A stretch of 64,000 nt of DNA from an uncultured bacterium (GTDB taxonomy: Bacteria; Armatimonadota; UBA5829): assembly GCA_938074205.1 (NCBI GenBank), contig CALJES010000012.1, positions 1 through 64,000 of the forward strand, written 5' to 3'. Below, piece after piece: positions 1 to 8,968 of the stretch. Below the pieces are notes generated by a model that worked only from the letters and a program-made list of their open reading frames with translations, made no database searches and had not been told where the DNA came from. The stretch's first letter is position 1. Every line of letters starts with the position of its first letter. Both the position numbers and the translations under genes were made by a program.

Positions 1-322
1 TTCGATCGTAACCCATATTAACAAACAGAAGTTTCAATCCCACATTGGTTCGATTAAAACTAGATGTAGATGACTACGCGGTTGCGATTAACCTCAGTTT
101 CAATCCCACATTGGTTCGATTAAAACATTTCCGGCCGTGTCAGTAACAGTAATCGATATGCAGTTTCAATCCCACATTGGTTCGATTAAAACCAGGAGCA
201 CGAGGGGCTGGTTACACACAGTTACTCGTTTCAATCCCACATTGGTTCGATTAAAACTAGCACCTCCTCCACAAAGCTGAGTTTTCAGGAGGGTTTCAAT
301 CCCACATTGGTTCGATTAAAAC
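1..322 (-). CRISPR. Type I-B CRISPR array (5 repeats, left end outside window)
   Basis: Five identical 30-bp repeats lie at 31-60, 97-126, 163-192, 228-257 and 293-322, separated by spacers of 36, 36, 35 and 35 bp. Bases 1-30 are the start of another spacer, so the array continues to the left. Read on the minus strand the repeat begins GTTTTAATCG and ends GGGATTGAAAC, the usual form of type I-B repeats, and would leave the 8-nt crRNA handle ATTGAAAC. This puts the leader on the cas2 side and makes the spacer at 258-292 the most recent. All five repeats match exactly, with no decayed copy, as expected near the leader end. The spacers resemble nothing recognised in this window. Confidence 0.98.
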
Positions 323-544
323 CCGTTGAGTAGAACGCTAATCCACGCTCAAATATAGTGCAAAAAGCGGGATTTTTCAAGGTTACTGGTCGTCTACCTG
401 TGGTGCCGTTATGTTCGCGAATAGCTCGACGACTAGCAAACTAATCTCGCTGCGTGTAGAATATAGTGTGTGAAGACCAGCTTTGTTGTAATTTTTCCCG
501 CTGCTGTGGTTGTTCGCGATCGCGCAATACCAAAATCGGACATT
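323..544 (-). promoter_or_regulatory. CRISPR leader with pre-crRNA promoter
   Basis: This 222-bp gap between cas2 and the first repeat holds no gene and acts as the leader. On the minus strand a -35 box TTGAAA (375-380) and a -10 box TATATT (352-357) are separated by exactly 17 bp, which predicts transcription from about 345 into the first repeat at 322. A second CACTATATT-like copy sits near 461-470 without a clear -35. A-rich and T-rich tracts flank the promoter. Confidence 0.7.
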
Positions 545-808
545 TTACACGATGTTATCCGTAGACAACCGCTCAAGACCTATCACTTCCTTAACAGCTA
601 GCTTCTGGTCCCTAAACCGGTATATCAAAACCGAGTCTTTTTCCTTATCGATAGACTTCGATAGTTCCGACTTTAGTCGCTCAAGTTTTGATTCTGTCAA
701 TACGCCCTCGAATACTGAATTTTGAACCCAGTTCAAATATCGACGGCAGAGCTTACACGCACGACCTACTCGCTCTTCACCAACGTCATAAACAAGTATT
801 ACATACAT
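545..808 (-). CDS. cas2: CRISPR-associated endonuclease Cas2
   Basis: Cas2 is the small ferredoxin-fold dimer that bridges two Cas1 dimers in the spacer-integration complex. The 87-residue product starts MYVILVYDVGEERVGRACK, the typical first beta strand with the conserved Asp (D8), and continues with the RRYLNWVQNSVFEG segment typical of the family. The length is normal. It is the last gene of the cas operon, 7 bp after cas1 and directly before the leader, so it is probably co-transcribed from the upstream cas promoters. Confidence 0.97.
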   Translation of the reverse strand: MYVILVYDVGEERVGRACKLCRRYLNWVQNSVFEGVLTESKLERLKSELSKSIDKEKDSVLIYRFRDQKLAVKEVIGLERLSTDNIV

Positions 809-815
809 TCATCGA

Positions 816-1814
816 TTACCACCATCCTCTAAATCCCTCGTAGGGCTGAACACCAGTCAAGTGCTTGATTAATCGATAACACTCCAATCTGATCAGGTGT
901 CGATAAGAAACGTTGCGGTTGAGTCTGCGATGCTTTATAGTCGTTTGTAGTTTCTCTTCATATCCGGCGATAAAGAGCTTACGCGCTTCTTCCTTCAAAT
1001 AGCAACCGTTTGTTTTTGTGTCGGCATGCTCCGGTTTTATTTGTTTGGTGTTTACGAGCGAAAATATCAGCCTATCGACTATCACCGGCTTAAACACTTC
1101 TGCCAAGTCCAGCGCAAGTGAAAAACGGCGTTCACCAGGCTCGTGTAAATAGCTTATGGTAGGATTAAGCTGCGTATGGTAGATCTCCGATAGCGCTGAT
1201 GCATAGAGCATTGAATTACCAAACGATATCAAAGCGTTAATCAGATTGTCAGGAGGACGTCTCACTCGCTTTTCGAACTCCACTTCTGGTCCCAGGATTA
1301 GAGACCATGCTTCATAGTACCGATCCCTGATGTTTCCCTCTATTCCCATCAGTTCCGCGATTTCCCTAGCTTGATCTATCTCTGATGCTAGCTTTTCAAT
1401 CTCCTCCTTGACTGACGCAATCTTATTGCCTTCTCTCGACCGATGCTCATAGTAGGCTAGGTTGCGAAGAATATTGTGCACGGCAGCGGAGGATATTTCC
1501 CGGGCTATTGCCAAGCGTTTCTTAGGATCGGAATAGTGTTCAACCTGTCTTACAAGCAGGAAGCCTGAATTAAGATATTCTCTGGGATAAAAGCTGCCCG
1601 CGTAGAATCCATAGTAGTTGAAAATATGAGCGGGAATGTTCCTCTGGGAAAGAAAATTTAAAAACCTGGTGTTGAGATCAAGTTCCCCGAAGAGGTAAAA
1701 ACTGTCTACGTCTTCTATAGGAATGGGTCTCTTTTCTTCGTCGGTTTCGATGTAAACTGTGTTATCTTGCCGCATTATGCGGCCACTTTTGAAAATGTAA
1801 TAGTTTCTAGCCAC
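816..1814 (-). CDS. cas1: CRISPR-associated integrase Cas1 (type I-B)
   Basis: Cas1 is the metal-dependent integrase that inserts new spacers. The 332-residue protein has an N-terminal beta domain (to about residue 85) and a helical catalytic domain. The expected metal ligands are visible: E159 in MGIEGNIRDRYYEAW, H224 in ISYLHEPGERRF, and E239 with D236 in LALDLAEVFKP. I read a GTG start at 1814 behind a GGAGGTG Shine-Dalgarno site about 10 bp upstream that overlaps the end of cas4; the in-register ATG nearby is out of frame. It lies 7 bp from both cas4 and cas2. Confidence 0.98.
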   Translation of the reverse strand: MARNYYIFKSGRIMRQDNTVYIETDEEKRPIPIEDVDSFYLFGELDLNTRFLNFLSQRNIPAHIFNYYGFYAGSFYPREYLNSGFLLVRQVEHYSDPKKRLAIAREISSAAVHNILRNLAYYEHRSREGNKIASVKEEIEKLASEIDQAREIAELMGIEGNIRDRYYEAWSLILGPEVEFEKRVRRPPDNLINALISFGNSMLYASALSEIYHTQLNPTISYLHEPGERRFSLALDLAEVFKPVIVDRLIFSLVNTKQIKPEHADTKTNGCYLKEEARKLFIAGYEEKLQTTIKHRRLNRNVSYRHLIRLECYRLIKHLTGVQPYEGFRGWW

Positions 1815-1821
1815 TCATTTC

Positions 1822-2349
1822 TCACCTCCAGCATAGCTCTTCATAGCTGCATTTTCGGCATTTGCGGGTATACTTTGCTGGTGGGCACTTTTGGCTAGAC
1901 TTTATTTCGCGTACACCAGCAAGTATACGTTCCAATTCGGCTTCGTTTTCGGGCGTAAGATCTATTCGCTGAACTCGCTTTGATTTTGGGTAGTTTATAA
2001 CACCTGTTAGTCTTTCAGCACCTTTGTTTTTGAGATAGTATATGTAGTATAGGAGTTGGTATACATGTGCTCGCTCGAATGATCTTGACAGCTTAATTTC
2101 ATGAATTGTACCTGTGGATTCGTTAAAGTCTATTCTGAGTAAGTTATCGATCATTATCTCACGATTGTGTGCGCGTGGATAGCTTTCCTCATGTAGCAGT
2201 CTGCCCAATGCTACTCTATCACTTGTTCTTTCCATCTCGATCCCGTGGGAAAAAAACCATAGCTTTCTCGGGCATACAATATAGTAGTTAACCTCGGTTC
2301 CCCTAACTCTAATCAATGAAAAGTCGATTTCGTCTGCGGGACGGATCAT
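1822..2349 (-). CDS. cas4: CRISPR-associated exonuclease Cas4
   Basis: Cas4 is a RecB-like nuclease that trims prespacers and helps select PAM-adjacent DNA for Cas1-Cas2. The 175-residue protein has the expected iron-sulfur cysteines: one near the N-terminus (C26 in YIVCPRKLWFF) and the C-terminal set C155, C164, C167 and C173 (KCRKCSYEELCW). The RecB nuclease motifs appear as HEIKLSRSF followed by a Q-containing helix (HVYQLLYYIYYLK). It sits between cas3 and cas1 in the usual I-B position and ends 7 bp before cas1. Confidence 0.96.
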   Translation of the reverse strand: MIRPADEIDFSLIRVRGTEVNYYIVCPRKLWFFSHGIEMERTSDRVALGRLLHEESYPRAHNREIMIDNLLRIDFNESTGTIHEIKLSRSFERAHVYQLLYYIYYLKNKGAERLTGVINYPKSKRVQRIDLTPENEAELERILAGVREIKSSQKCPPAKYTRKCRKCSYEELCWR

Positions 2350-2363
2350 ATCCAGCCTTTCCT

Positions 2364-4634
2364 CTAAATGATAAGCGCAGATGTTGTGACGGGCCGGTCT
2401 GTTAGCCCGACAGCGGAATCATAATGCAGTTTTACAATCCACAGGCTACGGTTAGTTCCTGCATGGCAAACGTACTTTTCCAATACGCCTTCGTACTCAA
2501 GACGTTTGAATGTGTTGAGCGGTAAAGAAATGAGCATCTGGTCGGCAGCCAGGTAATGCTTTTTGGCTAGCTCATTTTCGAATGATTCCAATAACTCTGC
2601 CGGCAGGACTGGAACAGTGTTGAATAGTTCATAGAACTCTTGTTCAGATCCCTCATGAAGCGGTTTTAGGTTACGAACAACCTCATCGAAAGCCCATTTT
2701 GCTCGTTCAAATTTTTCCAGTTCCTTTTGGGAATATCCGTTTCTATACACACTGCATACCCAGTTCTTTTCCACCTCAGGCACAAGCAATTCTCCATTCG
2801 GGGCCGCTTCTAACGTTGCACGGAGTCTTTCAATGTCGTAAACCCAGCGCACCTTGTCTTCATCGAAACAGGTGGCAACGTGCACGTCTACAGGCTCGCC
2901 ATGTTCGTATGTCCGGTTAACACGGCCGAATCTCTGAAGCAAATCGTCCACCGGAGCAACCTCAGTGAATATCGTATCAAAGCTAATGTCGAGGGAGACT
3001 TCTATTACCTGAGTAGCCACCAACACTCGGCAAGCCGGCCTGGGCGATCCTGCCTTCTCAAAAAGGTTTTTCTCTTTTTGGAAGCGATCTCGAACGGTGA
3101 ACCCTCCGTGCAAGAGCAAAGTAGATCCTACTTGCTCACTGACCTTTTCGAAGAGAGTTTTTGCCTGCTCTATTCGGTTGCATACGACGAGCACACTTCC
3201 CATGCGGGCAGCTGCTACTATGTCAGAAACCATCTCCTCGAGTAGACAATCGTGCATGATTAGTCTGTGTCGAGCCGTTGACAACAGCTTTTTTTCCCAT
3301 TGGTCGCGTCCGTCAATTCGAAATTCTGCTAGCCCGGGCACACAATTGTGCAGCCTTTCTTTTAGGAAATTAGGAAACGTTGCTGTCATGAATAAGTAGC
3401 GAACTCCGAGCCCTCGAAGCTTAGAAAGCGCAACATCAATTAAGGCTGCAACGTGGGGATCGTAAGCATGAATCTCGTCGAAAACTATGAGGCCACCAAG
3501 CATTTCGACCAGACCTATTTCGAACCTTTTGCATCCAAACAATAGCTTGAGTATCTGATAGGGTGTCAAGACCTTTATCGGTCTATAAAATTGGCGGGTT
3601 TGATCTACTCTGAGCTTTGCAACTCGCTCTGCTTCCTCGTAGTTATCGGCCTCTTCGTCGAAATGTCTCCTGAATTCATGTAGGAGAGCGTTGTGATGAA
3701 TTACACCCACTGCCTCTTCGCCGAACTCATAACCCTTGTCGTGAGCAAGTGTTCTTGCCATTGCATTGATACTCGCTTGATAAGGTAGCACATAGAATAT
3801 CCTCTCTCCTGCCTTCCGGTTTTTGAGTGCCCAAGCAATTGCTGCAAGAGTTTTGCCTGAGCCCGTCGGCGCTTCTAAAATTGCCGAACCCTCGAAATCG
3901 CTGAGCCGCTTTTGGAATCTTCGAAGCTTAATGTTTAGCGGCGAAAGGTGTACAATAGGCGAGCTGAGTCCGCTGCTTACTAGGTGATCTGCTGCCATAA
4001 GCATACCTCGGCTTATAATGTAGGGAAGGCTCTGTGATTTCAGCTCGGCAAAGTCTTTTGAGCGGAGCTGCTCCTGCAATCTTATACAGAAACTTCTCAC
4101 ATCGGGCAGGTTTTCCGGTGAGTCAGGCAGCCGCGAACAAATCTTTTCTCCCAATATATGTTCGCTTCTCCTTATAAAATCTCTTATCCAGTTCCAATAG
4201 GAGCCTAGTTCGCCAGCTCTTGTGCGCCAATTGTTTAAGAACTCTTGTTCATCTTCCTTTTGCACATTGATACCAGTGCAATCTAGTAGAGATTCATCAT
4301 CCAGAGATTTGTGATGTGTAATTATAGCTGCGGCGGCCAAAGGATCGTATTCGGCCATTCCAGCGGCCAAAAGAATGGCAGCGGAGAGTACCTCATGTCG
4401 AAAAGCCCATCTTTTGTCACCTAGCAGAGCTTTCTGCATACCCTCCGCTGCTTTTCCAAGGTCATGATATATGGCTGCTCGCCGTATGGACTGACGGAGC
4501 AACTTTGCCTGCTCTACATCAATAATGCATGGGCACAGGGCATCAAACATCTTCTCGACGCAGGAAAGTACCTCTGACAAATGTTGCGCCAAGCCAATTC
4601 GCTCAGTTCCGCCCTTTGCTACAGGCTCCTTCAT
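2364..4634 (-). CDS. cas3: CRISPR-associated helicase-nuclease Cas3
   Basis: Cas3 is recruited by Cascade to nick, unwind and degrade target DNA. The 756-residue protein joins an N-terminal HD nuclease to a superfamily 2 helicase. In the HD domain H18, H57-D58 (IYHDLGKA), H80 and H107-H108 are visible. The helicase has Walker A at 258-262 (PTGSGKT), a DEIH Walker B at 385-388, a TATFP motif and the C-terminal QRFGRVNR arginine-finger motif. The gene overlaps cas5 by 4 bp, so translation is probably coupled. HD and helicase parts are fused in one chain and look intact. Confidence 0.98.
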   Translation of the reverse strand: MKEPVAKGGTERIGLAQHLSEVLSCVEKMFDALCPCIIDVEQAKLLRQSIRRAAIYHDLGKAAEGMQKALLGDKRWAFRHEVLSAAILLAAGMAEYDPLAAAAIITHHKSLDDESLLDCTGINVQKEDEQEFLNNWRTRAGELGSYWNWIRDFIRRSEHILGEKICSRLPDSPENLPDVRSFCIRLQEQLRSKDFAELKSQSLPYIISRGMLMAADHLVSSGLSSPIVHLSPLNIKLRRFQKRLSDFEGSAILEAPTGSGKTLAAIAWALKNRKAGERIFYVLPYQASINAMARTLAHDKGYEFGEEAVGVIHHNALLHEFRRHFDEEADNYEEAERVAKLRVDQTRQFYRPIKVLTPYQILKLLFGCKRFEIGLVEMLGGLIVFDEIHAYDPHVAALIDVALSKLRGLGVRYLFMTATFPNFLKERLHNCVPGLAEFRIDGRDQWEKKLLSTARHRLIMHDCLLEEMVSDIVAAARMGSVLVVCNRIEQAKTLFEKVSEQVGSTLLLHGGFTVRDRFQKEKNLFEKAGSPRPACRVLVATQVIEVSLDISFDTIFTEVAPVDDLLQRFGRVNRTYEHGEPVDVHVATCFDEDKVRWVYDIERLRATLEAAPNGELLVPEVEKNWVCSVYRNGYSQKELEKFERAKWAFDEVVRNLKPLHEGSEQEFYELFNTVPVLPAELLESFENELAKKHYLAADQMLISLPLNTFKRLEYEGVLEKYVCHAGTNRSLWIVKLHYDSAVGLTDRPVTTSALII

Positions 4635-5317
4635 GGCTGCACGGGATTACTCAGAAGTATCTCGCTAGAGAATAGTGGAACAGCTAGCTCCTCGCCAGGT
4701 TCTAGGAAAAGGCCATCCAGCCTTAGGCGTTGACGCCGTGTTACTATATGGAACATCCCCACGTTACCAGGTGTTCTAGGGACGGCTTGCTTCATCCAAG
4801 TCGGAAGGCCATATATTGCTGCATCAGGCGTATCGCCTTTTGCCGGGAAAGGTATCAACACTCCCTCCACTTCGGCTTCGTCTACTTCATGCAATTCGGT
4901 ATTCTTGAGCAACTCAACAGTAGCAACATCTTGTGAACGCCCTAAACATATTGGAAAGCGCGGTCTTCGCAGAGCTTCCTCAAATCTTCCAGGCGGAATA
5001 TACAGCACAAGCTTTGGAGCATAAAGGAACTCTCGTTTTATTGGTACGGTATTGATGCCCCCGAGCTTAGGATCGACAAAGGGTCCCTTTTCGGTGTACA
5101 CGATAATCTTTTCCAGATCGACCGCCCGCGCGGTGCTAGTAAACCGGTATGCCATCCATTCTATGTCAGCAGGTGTTACGTCAACTCCGACAGCAGCAGA
5201 CAACAGTCCCAGTATCGTAGACGGCGGCGGAATTTCCAGCGTAGTTTGATAACCCATCATTCCTGGTGTCCGAAATGACGCTGTATAAGCCGTGATTTCG
5301 CAGCGGACGGCTTCCAT
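4631..5317 (-). CDS. cas5: Cascade subunit Cas5 (I-B, Cas5t-like)
   Basis: Cas5 caps the 5' handle of the crRNA in the type I-B Cascade complex. The 228-residue RAMP protein begins with the typical first strand and turn (VRCEITAYTASFRTPG), followed by YQTTLEIPPPSTILGLLSAA, the segment that contacts Cas7 and Cas8. Length is normal. A GGAG Shine-Dalgarno site lies just ahead of the ATG. It follows cas7 by 3 bp and overlaps cas3 by 4 bp. Confidence 0.95.
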   Translation of the reverse strand: MEAVRCEITAYTASFRTPGMMGYQTTLEIPPPSTILGLLSAAVGVDVTPADIEWMAYRFTSTARAVDLEKIIVYTEKGPFVDPKLGGINTVPIKREFLYAPKLVLYIPPGRFEEALRRPRFPICLGRSQDVATVELLKNTELHEVDEAEVEGVLIPFPAKGDTPDAAIYGLPTWMKQAVPRTPGNVGMFHIVTRRQRLRLDGLFLEPGEELAVPLFSSEILLSNPVQP

Positions 5318-5320
5318 ATT

Positions 5321-6343
5321 TCAGCTCCATATCTCGGTCAAACGAACATCGGTTTTCACAATCGAAGCTGCCTTTAGTATTGCGTCGGTTGAAGATCCGG
5401 CGTTGGTGATGTTAGGGACTTCTCTAATCAAGTCTTCTTCGTTTCGTAAAACACCAGGGATGCTGCCGAAAATGATAGGCGAGTCGATTTGAAGTAACCT
5501 GTCTTTGTAGTCTTTAATCACCGTTTTGAGACGGTCAATGTCAATCTCAACACCAGTATAATCCTCAGTTGCTTTGAAAACACGCTGGAATGGAGCGTTG
5601 CCGCCGTCCAGAAATCCGATGATTACTGCAACCGGCACAACATCAGTCAAATTCCGAGTCAAGTTGGCGCCGTGTCGGAGTCTTGTAAGAGCTTCAACAC
5701 ATTCGGCTACGCGTCTCCTACGTTCTTCTATTGGCAGTGAGGCGATTTTGACACCTTCGGCGGAAGGATGTTCAGTGAAAGTTAGCTCCGCACTTGAGAA
5801 GTCTTTAGGTAGGTCCCGCATCTTGCCGACTTCAAACCTTCCCACATCAGTGAGCGACAAAGAAAAGACGCCCTGTAGATAAGTGGTGTAGTGTTCGAAC
5901 TCGAAAGGTACCGGGTCGGGGTTCTCAGCCGGCAGGTTTCTGCTGAAGTGCGCAAAGTCTTGTTCAATGGTGTTGGGTAGGACGGATATTAAAAGACTGT
6001 TCTTCAATGGCGAAACTCTTCTCTGAGTATCATTTTTTCTAGCGGCCATATAGCCGAAAACATCGTCGTCGGCGTAATTAACCGGATCGCCGTCTGTATA
6101 AGCCGATTTCGCCTCACGTGTGACAGGGCTGGGCTTCCATTTGTAGTCCTCGTACAATGTTTCCCGCCACCAGCGGCGCCACGCTTGACCTGACACATAA
6201 GGATACCTTCGCGAGCCGATACGTATTGACTTTACTGACACCGTGTTTTCGGTGCGAGCCCTCTCTATGGGTTCGCCAGAATTGTTCAGAGCCGCTCCAT
6301 TTGCCTCAACGAGTATTGCTGCAGTTAGGACAGGGTTAGCCAT
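5321..6343 (-). CDS. cas7: Cascade backbone subunit Cas7 (Cst2/DevR family)
   Basis: Cas7 polymerises along the crRNA spacer to form the Cascade backbone. The 340-residue product shows the Cst2/DevR-type opening: ILVEANGAALNNSGEP, then ARTENTVSVKSIRIGSRRYPYVSGQAWRRWW split over two strands. The pattern of an early small-residue turn, a K-x-I strand and a Y-V-S-G-Q motif is that of the RAMP Cas7 group. A near-perfect AAGGAGG site precedes the ATG, suggesting high expression, as expected for the multi-copy subunit. It lies 2 bp from cas8. Confidence 0.95.
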   Translation of the reverse strand: MANPVLTAAILVEANGAALNNSGEPIERARTENTVSVKSIRIGSRRYPYVSGQAWRRWWRETLYEDYKWKPSPVTREAKSAYTDGDPVNYADDDVFGYMAARKNDTQRRVSPLKNSLLISVLPNTIEQDFAHFSRNLPAENPDPVPFEFEHYTTYLQGVFSLSLTDVGRFEVGKMRDLPKDFSSAELTFTEHPSAEGVKIASLPIEERRRRVAECVEALTRLRHGANLTRNLTDVVPVAVIIGFLDGGNAPFQRVFKATEDYTGVEIDIDRLKTVIKDYKDRLLQIDSPIIFGSIPGVLRNEEDLIREVPNITNAGSSTDAILKAASIVKTDVRLTEIWS

Positions 6344-6345
6344 TT

Positions 6346-8013
6346 TTATTCCTCCTTGCCGTAATCGTTTGTATGTTCAATGACCTCTTCAGGCTCTTCG
6401 ATTTCCTCCATCTCTATAGACCCTCTTAATCTGTCGAACAAGTAGGCCAGCATGTAGTCTCTCAAAGTATAGGTCATGTGGACATTATCCGGCGGGACAA
6501 GCTTTTTGAAATCGATCCAGCATATAGCACCGGCTTCGACCGCTCTAAGCCAGGTGCGTCGGATCTCAGATTCACTGCGCGCCTTTCGTAAACTTTTCAA
6601 CAGCTTTTTCGGGTCATAGTTCGAACCAAAGATCTTGTCACCTACTTCCTCCACAAGGCAAATTACTGGATGTGTGTGCTCCTCCCGTTCGGCTGCACCT
6701 GCTTCCTTCCACTGCTCCCACTCTTTATTTTCGATCTTGCATCGAATCGCGTCCGTTGCGGCTGCGGTGATGTAATCCAGGGCAGCAGATGCAGCGCCGC
6801 TGTTGTTTGGAGGCACGAGCACATATAGCTCATCGCGCGAAAGCAGCGCCTTAGCTATAGCTTGATGTAGCCAGTGCATTGGCTGCTTATTTGTTTTGAT
6901 AGATTTCAACTCCTTTTGCGGATTTTCCGATTCCGCAATGCGCAGTGCTATTTGTTCCACTGTTTTAATGTAACGATCTGACATTCTGAGCACCTCTTTC
7001 ATGTAGAGCGCGTGTGCATACCAACCCCCTTGTAGGGTTGGTAGTGTGTTTGCGTTTTCGGAAGAAATAGTGCACTGCCTGACAATAGGTCTCTGTGATA
7101 GGATTTCATCACTTAATCCCTTCACGCTAAGAGCTTCACGCGTGAATCGAGTAAAGCTCTCTTGGCGCAAACGTAGTCTTGACAGAAAGCGAAATGTAGA
7201 ATTGGGCACGGCGATGGCTGAAATTTGAGGATCTCGATTGTCGTTAGTAAAGAAGAAAGCAGTGACAGCATACTTTGGCTCGACAAGGCCGAGCTGTCGT
7301 GTCCGTGCGGTTATTGCAACTAACGCACCTACTACGGCATTGGTTTTACCTGAGTACTCCCAATCCCCATACAGGCTTAGACGTTTATTTGCCGATATGC
7401 ATTCGTTAAGTTTAGGAAGCACAAGCTCGGCTGCGGGAGCGACGGCTACCTGTGGATCCACCGAGGAAAGAAACCAGAAAAAACCGCCTTCAGGACTAGT
7501 TCGCATGGTTGACAGCGGAAGAAACTGTACTGCAAGAGCACAACGTGCGCAAACCGGATGTCCTGGGTGGTGCGACGGGTGGAAGTTCCTTCTGTCGCCG
7601 CTATCGATTAGAGGGAAACTCATCTTGGTTGCAACCAAATTTCCCGGAAGTCCACAGACGAAACAGGTTGTTGCAACCTCTTTAAGATCCATTATGCTGG
7701 CAAGCAGATTTTCAATATGCTCCTTGTACTTGCGTGCCTTATCTTCAGGTTTGTTGGATGGGTTTGCGAGAGGGCCATTTGGAAAGAAAACGGACATCTC
7801 ACTTGTTGCGAACGCACTGTGAGTTTTTGATCCCTCTGACTTGGGCATATTCTCTAGAGATTGGGGAGAGGTGAATATCTTGACAAGTAGATCTGCTGCG
7901 GCGCGCACGCTTTCGTAACCCAATTCATCGGGGCTTGCCACACGAGCGGCGGCACACATGCCCGCAATGCCAGCGTCTACAAAAGGGTTTCCCGTGAAGC
8001 GATAGAGAGTCAT
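6346..8013 (-). CDS. cas8: Cascade large subunit Cas8 (Cst1-type, subtype I-B)
   Basis: Cas8 reads the PAM and anchors the type I-B Cascade. The 555-residue protein starts LYRFTGNPFVDAGIAGMCAA, the signature opening of the Cst1 (Tneap) branch, and carries a four-cysteine zinc-binding site at C117/C120 (CFVC) and C155/C158 (CARC). The C-terminal end is acidic. AGGAGATAGGAG precedes the ATG. It has its own likely promoter in the 115-bp gap after cas6, so cas8-cas7-cas5-cas3-cas4-cas1-cas2 may be one transcript. Together with the Cas7 and Cas5 types this fixes the subtype as I-B. Confidence 0.93.
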   Translation of the reverse strand: MTLYRFTGNPFVDAGIAGMCAAARVASPDELGYESVRAAADLLVKIFTSPQSLENMPKSEGSKTHSAFATSEMSVFFPNGPLANPSNKPEDKARKYKEHIENLLASIMDLKEVATTCFVCGLPGNLVATKMSFPLIDSGDRRNFHPSHHPGHPVCARCALAVQFLPLSTMRTSPEGGFFWFLSSVDPQVAVAPAAELVLPKLNECISANKRLSLYGDWEYSGKTNAVVGALVAITARTRQLGLVEPKYAVTAFFFTNDNRDPQISAIAVPNSTFRFLSRLRLRQESFTRFTREALSVKGLSDEILSQRPIVRQCTISSENANTLPTLQGGWYAHALYMKEVLRMSDRYIKTVEQIALRIAESENPQKELKSIKTNKQPMHWLHQAIAKALLSRDELYVLVPPNNSGAASAALDYITAAATDAIRCKIENKEWEQWKEAGAAEREEHTHPVICLVEEVGDKIFGSNYDPKKLLKSLRKARSESEIRRTWLRAVEAGAICWIDFKKLVPPDNVHMTYTLRDYMLAYLFDRLRGSIEMEEIEEPEEVIEHTNDYGKEE

Positions 8014-8059
8014 CTCCTATCTCCTGTTTACTGTCTGTGCTTGTTGCAACAGTCCTCAC

Positions 8060-8128
8060 ATTATATCACTACGGCAAGGTACATTAAGTACATACTAACG
8101 GATGATTTTTATCAGATATTTGTGAACT
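8060..8128 (-). promoter_or_regulatory. Likely internal cas promoter ahead of cas8
   Basis: The minus strand of the 115-bp cas6-cas8 gap (8014-8128) has a perfect TATAAT at 8060-8065 preceded by TGA, an extended -10 box. No good -35 lies at 17 bp, which extended -10 promoters can tolerate. A GTAC-TTAAT-GTAC inverted motif lies just upstream, near 8080-8092. Confidence 0.5.
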
Positions 8129-8884
8129 TTACACCACTTCAACGCAGCCGAAGCCCATACTTCCGCGCTCACCAAACCCACAATGGTAGCCAATCCTAAT
8201 CAATTCAGGTGAACCGGCGGCAAGAAAGGGTGCAAAAACTCCGCGAATCTGTGTGCCTCGAATGTTGATAAGCTTCGTAATCTTGCCGCTGCGCCGAGCA
8301 ATATACTCAGTGTCGAAGTGCATTTCAAACTGGGTGTCTTTAGGCGATTGGCAATGCACAACCTCGTATTTGCGTATCAAGTTAGACCTGATTCGCTCTG
8401 GGAAATCGGGATCCTCGTGTGTGCAGAAACGCGGGTATTCATCGGGTCCTCCTGGTCGGGTAACGACCAATGGTGAGAGGCAGGTGAAGCTCATTTCTCT
8501 AGTGAATTTCGGGTCGGCAATAGATTCTATTCTGTGTATGGGCAACCTTGCTTGCCTCACGCATATTTCTCCTTGTGACAGTAGTCCTTCCGCAAGCGCG
8601 ATTACGAACTCTGCCATTGGGGATGAGATCATCCATTGGATAGGGCCGGGTCCAAGCAATATGTTCTGGCCGTCTATTCGCCGTTTCGCGCACATCAAAG
8701 GACTAAATACGAACAACTTGAAACTCTTGCCAGACGGTTGATGGGTGTAGCCGTGATCGTGCAGAAATCGGGCGTACTTTGGTCTTGCTTTGAGCGCGTT
8801 GTAGATGGCAGTTGCTAGAAAATAGTTCTGCGATATTGGCACCGCAACAGATTCGACTTCAGAGAACAGGACTCGAATACGCAT
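8129..8884 (-). CDS. cas6: CRISPR pre-crRNA endoribonuclease Cas6
   Basis: Cas6 cuts the pre-crRNA within each repeat to give mature guides with an ATTGAAAC handle. The 251-residue protein has two RAMP ferredoxin-like halves. It has N-terminal histidines in the expected catalytic region (ARFLHDHGYTH, about residues 39-48) and a C-terminal glycine-rich loop (GYHCGFGERGSMGFGCVEVV), the diagnostic Cas6 feature. It is the first gene of the locus, 115 bp before cas8, and is driven by its own strong promoter at 8984-9012. Confidence 0.95.
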   Translation of the reverse strand: MRIRVLFSEVESVAVPISQNYFLATAIYNALKARPKYARFLHDHGYTHQPSGKSFKLFVFSPLMCAKRRIDGQNILLGPGPIQWMISSPMAEFVIALAEGLLSQGEICVRQARLPIHRIESIADPKFTREMSFTCLSPLVVTRPGGPDEYPRFCTHEDPDFPERIRSNLIRKYEVVHCQSPKDTQFEMHFDTEYIARRSGKITKLINIRGTQIRGVFAPFLAAGSPELIRIGYHCGFGERGSMGFGCVEVV

Positions 8885-8968
8885 TCGTCTCCTGCCTTGT
8901 CATTTTTCGTTTCGTAATAATCAACGTGCTGTTCCACACAGGCATTAGATAGTGACGCCGTACCCTAT

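Noticed and set aside
1-322. CRISPR array transcribed from the plus strand
   Set aside because: The plus-strand repeat ends in ATTAAAAC, while the minus strand ends in the canonical ATTGAAAC and a good promoter lies on the cas2 side.
510-725. Plus-strand frame in the leader and cas2 region
   Set aside because: It is antisense to cas2, has no ribosome site, and its product matches nothing known.
7238-7822. 194-codon plus-strand frame antisense to cas8
   Set aside because: Low-complexity Ser/Ala/Thr product typical of a shadow frame; cas8 on the other strand is clearly real.
8253-8741. 162-codon plus-strand frame antisense to cas6
   Set aside because: No Shine-Dalgarno site and no domain; cas6 has its glycine-rich loop and promoter.
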